A stretch of 64,000 nucleotides of DNA from Candidatus Poribacteria bacterium (GTDB lineage Bacteria; Poribacteria; WGA-4E; WGA-3G), in assembly GCA_022823085.1 (NCBI GenBank), contig JAJDXV010000072.1, positions 1 to 64,000 on the forward strand, in the 5' to 3' direction. Position numbers and translations under genes: made by a program. Each line of letters begins with the position of its first letter. The stretch's first letter is position 1. The notes under the pieces were generated by a model. That model did not search any database. It was not told the DNA's origin and saw only the letters and a list, made by a program, of their open reading frames with translations. This document shows, one piece after another, positions 18,334 through 26,350 of the stretch.

Positions 18334-20241
18334 ATGGATAAACCACCGCGCCTATCAACCGAAAGCATCACATGGCGGGCTATTCTGTTAGGACTCCTCT
18401 CGCTTCCGCTGAATATCTACCTTGTCGTCCAGACAGAGACGGTGTGGACAACACAGTACCCGACCACAATGGCGATTATTTTCAACGCCGTCTTTACACT
18501 TTTCCTTATCACGATTATCAACATCCCACTCACACGCTACCTCCCGAAATGGCAACTCACGCAAGCAGAGATGCTGACGGTGTACCTCATGGTAACGCTG
18601 GCATGCGTCGTCTGTGGACACGATCTCTTACAGGCGACGATGTGCGTCTTGGGGCATGCGACATGGTTCGCGACACCGGAGAACGAGTGGCAGTCGCTCT
18701 TTTTCCGATATATCCCAGACTGGATCGCCGTCATGAATCGGCGCGCGCTAACCGGTTATTATGAAGGTACATCGAACCTCTTTGAGATAGCGCATATCCG
18801 TGCGTGGATGGTGCCGGTATTCACGTGGCTGGTGTTCTTTTCCGCGCTTGCGTTCTCTATGATGATGCTGAGTGTCATTCTCCGTAAACAGTGGATTGAA
18901 CACGAAAAACTGAGTTATCCGATCATTTTGCTCCCCTTCGAGATGACGAAAGGTAGGAGTTTCTATCGGAATCGGCTGCTTTGGATAGGGTTCGGTGTCG
19001 GTTTTGGACTCGATCTGATTAATGGTATCAGTTTCCTCTACCCGTATGTACCGAGCATCCCGATCCGACACGACATCGGGGTGCTGTTCACAGAGAAACC
19101 GCTAAATGCCATCGGTTCAACGCCTATCCATCTGAACCCTTATGCCATCGGTATCGGTTTCCTAATGCCGTTAGATTTGTCGCTCTCTTGTTGGCTGTTC
19201 TATCTCTTTTGGAAGGCGCAGCTCGTCTTTGGTGCGATGACGGGGATGAACCAGACACCGGGCTATCCGCATATTGATATGCAGTCGCTGGGTGCGTATT
19301 TCGGGCTCTGTTTCTTCGCGCTCTGGATAACGCACAAGCATTTATGGCAAGTGATCCGTAATATCTTAGGTTTACAAACGAACCTTGATACCGTAAACGA
19401 ACCGATGGGGTATCGTGGCGCGTTTGTCGGGTTGTTGATGAGTGTTGCGGTCATCTTCGGATTTTGTCTGAAGGCGGGGATGTCGTGGTGGGGTGTGCTT
19501 GCGTTTTTCAGTATCCATTTCATACTCGTTTTAGCGTTCACACGGATGCGTGCAGAACTCGGAACACCGACACAAGATTTCTATCGCGCGGGCCCCGGTA
19601 TCTTCCTTACTTCGATTCTTGGCTCCAGAAAGATTGGCGCGCCGACGTTGACAGGTTTCGCCTTCCTCTATGGGTTCACCCGTAATTACCGTTCGCAACC
19701 GATGCCGAATCAATTAGAAGGGTTCAAACTCGCCGACAAAGGGCAGATCAATACACGTCAACTGCTCTGGGTGATGTGGGGTGCGACCGTCATTGGACTC
19801 TTTATCGGGTTTGTCGCGTTTCTACATGCGGGATATCGGCACGGCAGCTTGGGAACGTGGCGCGGACAGGAGGCGTTCAACGACTTGCAACGCTGGTTGA
19901 CGCTCCCGAACGATACAGACTGGCGACACCTCGGGTTCTTCGGATTCGGTATCTCTCTGACACTCACGACACTCTTTATGCGGCTGCGATTTATCTGGTG
20001 GCAGCTGCATCCGCTTGCCTACCCGCTCGCGGGCAACTGGAATTTTGGTCGGCTCTGGTTTCCTGTCTTTCTGGCGTGGTTGATAAAGTCGATACTGATT
20101 CGCCACGGGGGGATCGGCGCGTACCGCCGAACACTGCCCCTCTTCTTCGGGACAATGCTCGGTGAATTTGTCATGGGCAGTCTCTGGGCGATTTTAGGGC
20201 TGTTCCTCGGACAACGGATGTATTCGTTCAAACATTGGTAA
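18334..20241 (+). CDS. DUF6785/DUF6784-type multi-spanning membrane protein
   Basis: The 635-residue integral membrane protein has about 12-14 hydrophobic segments and no soluble domain. Its N-terminus (TWRAILLGLLSLPLNIYLVVQTE) and the motif QLTQAEMLTVYLMVTLACVVCGHD fit the DUF6785/6784 membrane families, which recall oligopeptide-transporter-like folds. I see no residues that give a substrate. It lies 24 bases after the Omp85-like gene and may be the third gene of that operon. The ATG at 18334 has only a weak upstream AAGAAA. After it come 370 bases of repeats with no gene. Confidence 0.7.
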   Translation: MDKPPRLSTESITWRAILLGLLSLPLNIYLVVQTETVWTTQYPTTMAIIFNAVFTLFLITIINIPLTRYLPKWQLTQAEMLTVYLMVTLACVVCGHDLLQATMCVLGHATWFATPENEWQSLFFRYIPDWIAVMNRRALTGYYEGTSNLFEIAHIRAWMVPVFTWLVFFSALAFSMMMLSVILRKQWIEHEKLSYPIILLPFEMTKGRSFYRNRLLWIGFGVGFGLDLINGISFLYPYVPSIPIRHDIGVLFTEKPLNAIGSTPIHLNPYAIGIGFLMPLDLSLSCWLFYLFWKAQLVFGAMTGMNQTPGYPHIDMQSLGAYFGLCFFALWITHKHLWQVIRNILGLQTNLDTVNEPMGYRGAFVGLLMSVAVIFGFCLKAGMSWWGVLAFFSIHFILVLAFTRMRAELGTPTQDFYRAGPGIFLTSILGSRKIGAPTLTGFAFLYGFTRNYRSQPMPNQLEGFKLADKGQINTRQLLWVMWGATVIGLFIGFVAFLHAGYRHGSLGTWRGQEAFNDLQRWLTLPNDTDWRHLGFFGFGISLTLTTLFMRLRFIWWQLHPLAYPLAGNWNFGRLWFPVFLAWLIKSILIRHGGIGAYRRTLPLFFGTMLGEFVMGSLWAILGLFLGQRMYSFKHW

Positions 20242-20245
20242 CATG

Positions 20246-20347
20246 GTTGTAGGTTATCGGTTGTCAGTTGTCAGTTAAGTATGAATCTGTAGGTTGGATT
20301 GAACGGGTACACACGTGGTGCTCCACTATAGACAAGATCTTTGGGGT
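20246..20347. repeat. Intergenic repeats after the DUF6785-type gene
   Basis: A short GGTTGTCAGTTGTCAGTTAAG run (about 20255-20275) belongs to the 7-base-phased arm family. The GGTTGGATTGAACGG core follows at about 20293-20307. No coding sequence is seen. Confidence 0.4.
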
Positions 20348-20454
20348 ATTATAGTAAATTCCAAAGATAAACACACGCTTTCAACCCCCGGTAGGTGCGG
20401 TTTCCTAACCGCACCGATGCTAAGTGTATAAGTAATTACAGGATCTACTATAAT
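20348..20454. repeat. Palindromic MITE-like repeat
   Basis: The 107-base element is bounded by ATTATAGTA on the left and its exact complement TACTATAAT on the right. Inside is a perfect hairpin GGTGCGGTT-TCCT-AACCGCACC (20394-20415). The ends resemble those at 8038-8173. After it, 20455-20613 contains TGAAACCCAACA (also seen near 57316) and a GGCTCATGT/ACATGAGC inverted pair, but no gene. Confidence 0.6.
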
Positions 20455-20613
20455 GTCGCATTCTCTGACGTAAGTGTGAAACCCAACATTGGCTCATGTA
20501 AAGACTGTGTGCTAACGAAGATTTAAAACCCACGTGGTGACTGCTTTCGAAAAAATAATCGCACATACTTTTGACATGAGCGACCCAACATTCTATGACA
20601 GAACCTTTTTATT

Positions 20614-21669
20614 TTAACTTCTACTTATCTCTAAATGGATCCCTAACTCCTTGGCAAGTTCACTAAGAAATTTTTCTTTTTGAGGTGCCCTATGATCCTG
20701 AGAAATTCGATACTCACCGTATGGTTTTGGTTTAACTTTTTCGTCTCGTCTCTTCCCAGGAACATCTGTTTCATCCTTATGCCAGATGAGCCGCGGTGAA
20801 CGCCCTTGTGATCTTTTTTTATCAGCAGACAGGACTGTATCACCCCCGAATTTATCAACGAGCCGCTTCATGACTTCAAAGAGAACAATCTTCTGATTAG
20901 GGTCGTCAATGGGTGTGCCATCGTGCATCGTAACAAACAATCGTTCATTTGGTTTCCTTGTCCTCTTTTGATTTTTATTGGGACCGGAGGCGGAAGATGG
21001 TTGACTTTTGGATAAGTGTGTTCTCAATGAGCGCATCACTTGTTCATCTGTCGGGCGATACCCGATTGCCTCTGCGATTGCCTTGTCGAAATCTTCAGAG
21101 TCATCCAATCTGACTTTTTCCAATACATCAGGTAAATATGCTTGTATTCTCATTGTGTTCGCAGCATCACCACTTTGGACAGCTTGGTAACTGAGGTAGT
21201 TTTGAAAAAACTCGGCATTTTGCGGGATCTCATCGTTGATTAAATCCCGCGTACAAATTTGCCGATCCTCCCATGTCCCCTCTCCGGGCGGATAAAAAAA
21301 ACGCCACTTCTCACTGTCGGTGGACACAGCAATGGAGACTGGGGAATTATCAATATATTCAAACAATTGTGCGTCCGCATCGTCTATTTTCCCAACAGGC
21401 TTCGCTTCAATGAAGCATAGCGGTTCGGATGATGGTGAGCAGAGCGCGTAATCGACTCTCCCATTAGGGGTGGGAAATTCAGGGTAGACTTCTTTACAAT
21501 CACTGGTGTTCCATCCTAATGCTCTGAGTAAAGGATCGACCACGTTCATACGGGTTGCTGTTTCGTTAGGTAGATCAGGTAGATCACTTGAGAGTTTTTC
21601 GCGTATATTTTCAAGTTCCTTTTTTATTATCAGCATTTGAAAACACTCTGTATATTTTGGATTGTACAT
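20614..21669 (-). CDS. HsdR_N-like predicted nuclease (PD-(D/E)XK)
   Basis: The 351-residue protein resembles the N-terminal nuclease domain of type I restriction HsdR subunits. After a helical start (KKELENIREKLSS, TATRMNVVDPLLRALGW) comes EVYPEFPTPNGRVDYALC and FIEAKPVGK, giving the Asp...Glu-x-Lys nuclease core. The helicase part of HsdR is absent. Instead there is a basic, Ser/Lys-rich C-terminal half of unknown role. Stand-alone versions are common in bacteria and may act in defence or repair. The ATG at 21669 is preceded by AGGAAAGGG. The open frame runs 36 bases further up without a site. The HNH gene lies 58 bases upstream on the same strand. Confidence 0.7.
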   Translation of the reverse strand: MYNPKYTECFQMLIIKKELENIREKLSSDLPDLPNETATRMNVVDPLLRALGWNTSDCKEVYPEFPTPNGRVDYALCSPSSEPLCFIEAKPVGKIDDADAQLFEYIDNSPVSIAVSTDSEKWRFFYPPGEGTWEDRQICTRDLINDEIPQNAEFFQNYLSYQAVQSGDAANTMRIQAYLPDVLEKVRLDDSEDFDKAIAEAIGYRPTDEQVMRSLRTHLSKSQPSSASGPNKNQKRTRKPNERLFVTMHDGTPIDDPNQKIVLFEVMKRLVDKFGGDTVLSADKKRSQGRSPRLIWHKDETDVPGKRRDEKVKPKPYGEYRISQDHRAPQKEKFLSELAKELGIHLEISRS

Positions 21670-21727
21670 AATAAACCCTTTCCTAAAATTTCTGTAGATA
21701 CGCAAAAATGTGTGAAAAAGACCCAGA

Positions 21728-22468
21728 TTATAGTTTTTTCAAGCGTTCCCATTTCGCCCCGTAATCTCTCATGAAGTTTTGATATCTTTGCTTCTCTTTC
21801 AGAGACAAATGCCCTTCTCCAGGTTGTTCCGCATGACAACCGACACAAAGTGCCTTTAGATACTCTGGTTCATTGGACTGAGGACCCTTAGTATGATGGG
21901 TATCAAGATAATTCCTATTCTTGTATAATGAAATATTACATTCCTCACAACGCCATTCTTTTACCCTTCGATACCACTTTGAGTGTTGCCTCCACCAACA
22001 TGCTTCGTAATCAAACTGGTCTGGAATCACATCTGGAATCCATATCCATGGTGGTAGATTCACGGAAATAGGACGCGACTGATAGCGTGGAGCTTCACGC
22101 GGTTTAAGTTTTTTGCAGAGGTATGTCCAGATACCTACTAAATCCTTTGATTTTGATTCTGCCCATGTGATGTATAAAGTGTGATCCGCGTATTTTTTTA
22201 CCATAGAACAATTACGCATCATGATTAGATGATCTTTGGGAGATTTTATTCCTGTTCTAATTGTTATTGGACCATCGAATTTATCGAAATACCAAATAAC
22301 ATAAACGCCATAGCATTTCATTCTTGGTGGATTTAATGGTAACAGATTAAGTAAGTATGGAGTATTATCAGCGTGTTTTACCCAGTTGATCCTTTGGGCA
22401 CAGAAAACTCGCTGTGCAATTTCACCTTTCGCGTCCATATCATCCTCATAATGTGACACATAACTCAT
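21728..22468 (-). CDS. HNH endonuclease-domain protein
   Basis: The 246-residue protein has a C-terminal HNH region: CEECNISLYKNRNYLDTHH, followed by LKALCVGCHAEQPGEGH. It has two CxxC pairs for structural zinc and a His-His core. The N-terminal ~150 residues are rich in aromatic residues (CYGVYVIWYFDKFDG, TLYITWAES) and I do not recognise them; they may recognise DNA. No methyltransferase partner is adjacent. The start is uncertain: ATG at 22468 avoids overlap with the DUF4097 gene, while ATG at 22438 after GAGGATGAT is also possible. Confidence 0.7.
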   Translation of the reverse strand: MSYVSHYEDDMDAKGEIAQRVFCAQRINWVKHADNTPYLLNLLPLNPPRMKCYGVYVIWYFDKFDGPITIRTGIKSPKDHLIMMRNCSMVKKYADHTLYITWAESKSKDLVGIWTYLCKKLKPREAPRYQSRPISVNLPPWIWIPDVIPDQFDYEACWWRQHSKWYRRVKEWRCEECNISLYKNRNYLDTHHTKGPQSNEPEYLKALCVGCHAEQPGEGHLSLKEKQRYQNFMRDYGAKWERLKKL

Positions 22469-22502
22469 GTTGATAAATATAGTTTCTGGTCTGAGAGTGT
22501 GC

Positions 22503-23600
22503 TTAATCCGCAGCCTTCTGTAAATGGATGTTCCCACCAGAAGTGCGCAATTTCAGCAAGGGACCCCCACCATTTATGCTGCCCTTTAATCTATTTTTAG
22601 GCACTTTTCCTCGTATGACTGAAGCCACTGCGAGTTCTGTTGAAACGCGCCCGGCACTGGTTTCGGCATCTACATCAACTGTGATATCTGGCATGAGGGT
22701 AACAGTTATACTGCCCGCTGATGTGTGCAAACTGCATGCCTCTCGGGGTTGTCCTGCTAAAGAAGCCCGAATGGAACCGCTTGAAGTTCTCGCGTTTACA
22801 GTTCCACCGACACTATCCAGTCTGATACTACCGCTCGAAGTTTGTGCCTGAACGTTACCAGCAACATCACCGATTTTAATACTGCCAGAAGACGTTTTCA
22901 CATCGACAGTACTATCACAGGAGGTAAGTTTGATACTTCCCGCTGACGTACGTCCCCGCACTGTGCCTTTGATTTTACCAAAGCGTAAACTTCCAGCCGA
23001 GGTTTCTGCCCGAATATAACCATCAAGGTCAGTTACCAAAATACCACCGCTTGAGGTGTCTAAGTCAAGGTTGTACTGTTGAGGCACCGTCAATTGAAAG
23101 CGTATTTTCAACCGATTCAATTCTTTCCGCCAGTACTTACGCCCTCGCTTGAACTTTCCCTCAATACGAACATCGGCATCCTTGTATTCAAAAGTAACTT
23201 CAAAATCCTCAACGGCCTCTTTTACCCGCGGGTCCAACTTGGATTTTGATCCGTTTTGAACCTTCCCGTTTATTATAACAACATTATTGACGACATTATT
23301 ATTACCGACAACATTACCGACGCCGCTAATATTATCCACGCCGCTATCAGCGGGGCTAAAGATAATAACAGCCTCAACCTTATCCTGTTCAGCAGTTTGA
23401 ATGTCAATTGCACCAAACTCCGACACAATTGTTAGGTTTCCGCCGGATTTGACGTTATACGTTTTCTCAATCTTCTTCAAAGTGTTTTTCTCTTCAAGTG
23501 ATGTAATGTCGGGCGCAGGCTGCGCGTTGGCATTAAGAATCCAAATGATGGGATAAAAAAGTAGGACCCCAAGGACCTTTAACTTCGTGAACCGTTCCAT
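22503..23600 (-). CDS. Exported DUF4097 beta-solenoid protein
   Basis: The 365-residue protein begins with a signal peptide (MERFTKLKVLGVLLFYPIIW, then ANAQP). It continues with a DUF4097 solenoid made of repeated TSAGSIK/TSSGSIRL strands (about residues 180-330), ending GGNIHLQKAAD. A low-complexity Asn/Val stretch (GNNNVVNNVVIING) interrupts the early part. It should be periplasmic or surface-located. It corresponds to the C-terminal two thirds of the fusion at 11004-12425. The next upstream gene encodes the counterpart of the fusion's N-terminus. GGAG precedes the ATG at 23600; the frame extends to 23627 without support. Confidence 0.85.
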   Translation of the reverse strand: MERFTKLKVLGVLLFYPIIWILNANAQPAPDITSLEEKNTLKKIEKTYNVKSGGNLTIVSEFGAIDIQTAEQDKVEAVIIFSPADSGVDNISGVGNVVGNNNVVNNVVIINGKVQNGSKSKLDPRVKEAVEDFEVTFEYKDADVRIEGKFKRGRKYWRKELNRLKIRFQLTVPQQYNLDLDTSSGGILVTDLDGYIRAETSAGSLRFGKIKGTVRGRTSAGSIKLTSCDSTVDVKTSSGSIKIGDVAGNVQAQTSSGSIRLDSVGGTVNARTSSGSIRASLAGQPREACSLHTSAGSITVTLMPDITVDVDAETSAGRVSTELAVASVIRGKVPKNRLKGSINGGGPLLKLRTSGGNIHLQKAAD

Positions 23601-23692
23601 TGAAATTCTCCAATTACCTTTAGGCATTTTTGTCGTAAGGGGAAGCGCAGCCTGTCTGGAAGGTTATAGACGCTATTCCAGACAGGTGCAGC

Positions 23693-24280
23693 TTACGAGT
23701 CGTTATTCTGCTGTTGTGTTCGGATCTCTTGAAGTATCTCGACAACAGTCTCCATTTGTCCCTCAAGTCTGCCAATACGCTGTTCGACAGATGTCGTCGC
23801 TTTCGCATCTTCATCCTCGTCTGAGGTCACTTCGACGGTTTCGACAATATCAATATCGCTCTCTTGCTCTTGCCCTTTCCAGATATCTTTAAGGAAAGGC
23901 GGCATTGATTGTCGGACAACCTCACTGACATCTTTGAGTTCACCGCCAATGGTTTTCTTCATCTGCGTGAGCGCGGAGTCGAAATCATCAACGCATCCCT
24001 CTCTGACGTATGCTGAGACTTGATGGCATGCGAAACAGATGTCGCCAAAAGAGGCATCCGTTTCGAGTGGTTCAAACAGTCCATCCGGTATCGCATCAAG
24101 GTCCGCGAGAAGGTTAAGGGCGTTGTTGAATTGCCGAGCGCATCGCTCCGCACCGTCTGAGAAATGGTCTGTAATCGCAGAAGTTTCTACAATACGTGCT
24201 GTGGTTTCCAGGAGCCGCAGAAGCCTGCGAATTTCCTTTTGTCTGTGAGTTTCCGTTTGGGGTTCACGTTCGTTAGACAT
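23693..24280 (-). CDS. Soluble helical protein, homologue of the N-terminus of the 11 kb DUF4097 fusion
   Basis: The 195-residue acidic helical protein aligns over residues ~20-95 with the start of the fusion protein at 11004. Examples are LLETTARIVETSAITDHF with MLEHTAKIAEDAALTDTF, and DAIPDGLFEPLETDASFGDI with DAVPDGLFDELNPDASFSQI. The conserved FACHQVSAYV motif is present. A Glu/Asp-rich linker and a short coiled coil (EQRIGRLEGQMETVVEILQEI) close the protein. It is soluble with no export signal. Two copies of the motif found before the ECF sigma gene lie directly upstream, and the exported DUF4097 gene follows. A regulatory role, such as sigma binding, is inferred. AAGGAG precedes the ATG. 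Confidence 0.75.
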   Translation of the reverse strand: MSNEREPQTETHRQKEIRRLLRLLETTARIVETSAITDHFSDGAERCARQFNNALNLLADLDAIPDGLFEPLETDASFGDICFACHQVSAYVREGCVDDFDSALTQMKKTIGGELKDVSEVVRQSMPPFLKDIWKGQEQESDIDIVETVEVTSDEDEDAKATTSVEQRIGRLEGQMETVVEILQEIRTQQQNNDS

Positions 24281-24298
24281 GAGTGTCTCCTTTTAGGT

Positions 24299-24427
24299 CG
24301 ATTTGCTTATATAGAGTCCGTTAAGGCTGAAAAGGATAGTAAAATTTTTAATTATTAAAATAATTGTTAAAAAACTCGCCTATCGGATTTGTTTATATAG
24401 AGTCACCTCAAACGAAAAGGAGAGTAA
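24299..24427 (-). promoter_or_regulatory. Two tandem promoter-like motifs (candidate ECF promoters)
   Basis: On the minus strand a ~45-base sequence occurs twice, at 24384-24427 and 24299-24344. The first has TACTCTCCTTTT, 12 bases, then CTCTATATAA. The second has TACTATCCTTTT, 13 bases, then CTCTATATAA. The same two blocks occur before the sigma gene at 10345-10380. The proximal copy ends about 20 bases before the start at 24280. Confidence 0.5.
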
Positions 24428-24464
24428 AAAAATCATAAAGCTTAAAAATTGCCGACGCTTTACC

Positions 24465-25679
24465 TCAGACAGTTTCGGATTTTAATTCACCGACGTTTCG
24501 ACGGACCTTGATAACGGCTTTGATAATATCCTCTATGTCCTCTTCGCTCGCCATGAGAATGTTTTGGCTCAGGGAGAGCCCTGTTTGACATACCTTTTCG
24601 GTCTCAGGACAGTGTACATCGTCGAAATCGAGACCTTGACCGAATAGGTTAGAAGCGAGGAACGAGGCGCGATACATCGGCGTGGAATACCAGTATCCCA
24701 TCGGTATACCTTCAGCACGCATCGCGCGCAGGAAGGTCTCACGTGAGATGCCTTCAAACTCTTCGGAATCAAAGAGTGCTTTATAACCGTGGCAGCCGCC
24801 GCGCGTCGCACGCGGGTCGATCGGTGTGACTTTGATACCGGGGACCTCACCGAGCCAACCGTCTAACCATCGCATATTTTTGTGTCGGTGATTGGTTTCA
24901 GTTTCAAGTCGGGTCAGGCGAGAGAGTAGGAGTCCGGCTTGCCATTCCGTCATCCGGAAGTTGCCGCCGAACGGTTCCGCTACGCCGAATTCAGCATCCG
25001 GCAGTGTGCGTCCGCAGTTATGCAGTGCGTACGCCCGTTCGTAGAGTTCCCGGTCGTTTATTAAGACGATCCCGCCTTCACCAGCGCACAGGTTTTTCGA
25101 GGATTGGAAACTGAAGCATCCGAAATGTCCCCAACTGCCGACACCACGTCCACGCCACTCTGCGCCGTGTGCTTGTGCACAATCTTCGACGATTTTAAGG
25201 TCGTGTCGGTTCGCGATGTCAACGAGTGCATCCAAATCTGCTGGATAACCTGCGATGTGAACGGGTAGAATAACTTTCGTCTTTTCCGTTATTGCGGCTT
25301 CCACTTTGGAAGCATCTAACAGGAAGCTATCCGGTGCAGTATCGACAAAGACCGGCACGGCGTGCGTCATCAGAATCGCGACGACTGTCGCTTGGAAGGT
25401 GTAAGCGGTTGTAATGACTTCGTCCCCCGGACAAACGCCTGCTGCTTTCAGAGCCACATAGAGTGCTGTGGTGCCGCTATTGACGCAAACGCCGTAGTTC
25501 GCGCCTTGAAATTCGGCGAATTGTTGCGCGAATTCGGGGACCTTCGGGCCACCGACCCCCCATTGTCCGCTGTTGTAGATGGATTCAAACGCTTCAATAT
25601 CAGTCTTATCCAGTGTGGGCCATGTAGGGAAACCGGTTGTTCGGACAGGTTCGCCTCCGTTTATTGCTAATGTTGCCAT
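24465..25679 (-). CDS. DegT/DnrJ/EryC1-family PLP aminotransferase
   Basis: The 404-residue protein is a fold-type I, pyridoxal-phosphate-dependent enzyme of the sugar/cyclitol aminotransferase family. The visible signatures are NSGTTALYVALKAAGV, PGDEVITTAYTFQATV, HIAGYPADLDALV, EDCAQAHGAEW and FSFQSSKNLCAGEGG, whose Lys would hold the cofactor. It resembles AHBA-synthase-like members, but the substrate cannot be read from sequence. There is no adjacent sugar-nucleotide cluster. It lies 21 bases after the DUF402 gene and may be the last gene of that run. GGGGG just before the ATG at 25679 fixes the start. Confidence 0.9.
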   Translation of the reverse strand: MATLAINGGEPVRTTGFPTWPTLDKTDIEAFESIYNSGQWGVGGPKVPEFAQQFAEFQGANYGVCVNSGTTALYVALKAAGVCPGDEVITTAYTFQATVVAILMTHAVPVFVDTAPDSFLLDASKVEAAITEKTKVILPVHIAGYPADLDALVDIANRHDLKIVEDCAQAHGAEWRGRGVGSWGHFGCFSFQSSKNLCAGEGGIVLINDRELYERAYALHNCGRTLPDAEFGVAEPFGGNFRMTEWQAGLLLSRLTRLETETNHRHKNMRWLDGWLGEVPGIKVTPIDPRATRGGCHGYKALFDSEEFEGISRETFLRAMRAEGIPMGYWYSTPMYRASFLASNLFGQGLDFDDVHCPETEKVCQTGLSLSQNILMASEEDIEDIIKAVIKVRRNVGELKSETV

Positions 25680-25700
25680 CTTTTCTTCCCCCTTCAATGT

Positions 25701-26255
25701 CTAAGGCAGCTTTTCCACATAATCCTTAAGATCCTTGAATTTCATTCTGTGCGTTACCGCTTGCACCCGACGTTCTAAACGTCCGGATTCAACCTCAACA
25801 ATCAACGTGTTCAGTACGTCGCGTGCCATTTTTTCTAATGTAGTGTCAATCGCGCCATTTTGAACGGCTTCCTCAAATTCGTCTTCATCCTGAATTTCAT
25901 AGCTACCGTCTGGGTTTATCCAGAGATCCAAGAACAGATCGGTTATCTCGAAACAGTCAAGTTCACCCGCTGCATTCATACTCCGTTTGACCGGCTTCAT
26001 AATATCGCAGTAATAGCCGGTCCACTCGTTATTCAGATTGTAAACTTTGCCGACATCGTACCAAAGCCCCGTAAACACAAACCAGACCGCGGCGAAGTTG
26101 TCCGCTAAAACTGTCTCACCGTTTTGAATGATCGGTGAGGACGGTTTCACCCGCTGAGATGTGACAATAACATCGTCGTCCAGATAAAGCAATTCCTGTT
26201 GGAAGTGATTAACGCGGTTTGGCGGTCTTTTATAGGTGAGTGTTACAGTTTCCAT
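25701..26255 (-). CDS. DUF402 protein
   Basis: The 184-residue protein has the DUF402 core: WFVFTGLWYDVGKVYN, GYYCDIMKPVKR, LDLWINPDGSYEIQDEDEFEEA. Family members include the FomD-type nucleotidyl hydrolases and metal-dependent phosphatases. Several of the acidic residues that bind metal in those proteins (D in DLWINPDG, DEDEFEE) are present. Physiological substrate is unknown. The start is the ATG at 26255, directly after the repeat that carries AAGGAAAATT. The longer open frame to 26333 would translate that repeat and is rejected. Confidence 0.8.
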   Translation of the reverse strand: METVTLTYKRPPNRVNHFQQELLYLDDDVIVTSQRVKPSSPIIQNGETVLADNFAAVWFVFTGLWYDVGKVYNLNNEWTGYYCDIMKPVKRSMNAAGELDCFEITDLFLDLWINPDGSYEIQDEDEFEEAVQNGAIDTTLEKMARDVLNTLIVEVESGRLERRVQAVTHRMKFKDLKDYVEKLP

Positions 26256-26345
26256 TTTTTTAATTTTCCTTGCGGTTCGTTGAGGTGGGTTGGGGGCTGA
26301 AAGTTCCTCTCCGTAGACCGCTTTCCATTTCATTCCAAGCTGCGC
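26256..26345 (-). repeat. Leader repeat ending at the DUF402 start codon
   Basis: Read on the minus strand, this sequence contains GCGGTCTACGGAGAGGAAC and then CGAACCGCAAGGAAAATT, running into A residues and the ATG. It matches 52122-52204 and 48594-48757 and supplies the ribosome-binding site. Confidence 0.65.
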
Positions 26346-26350
26346 TTCCT

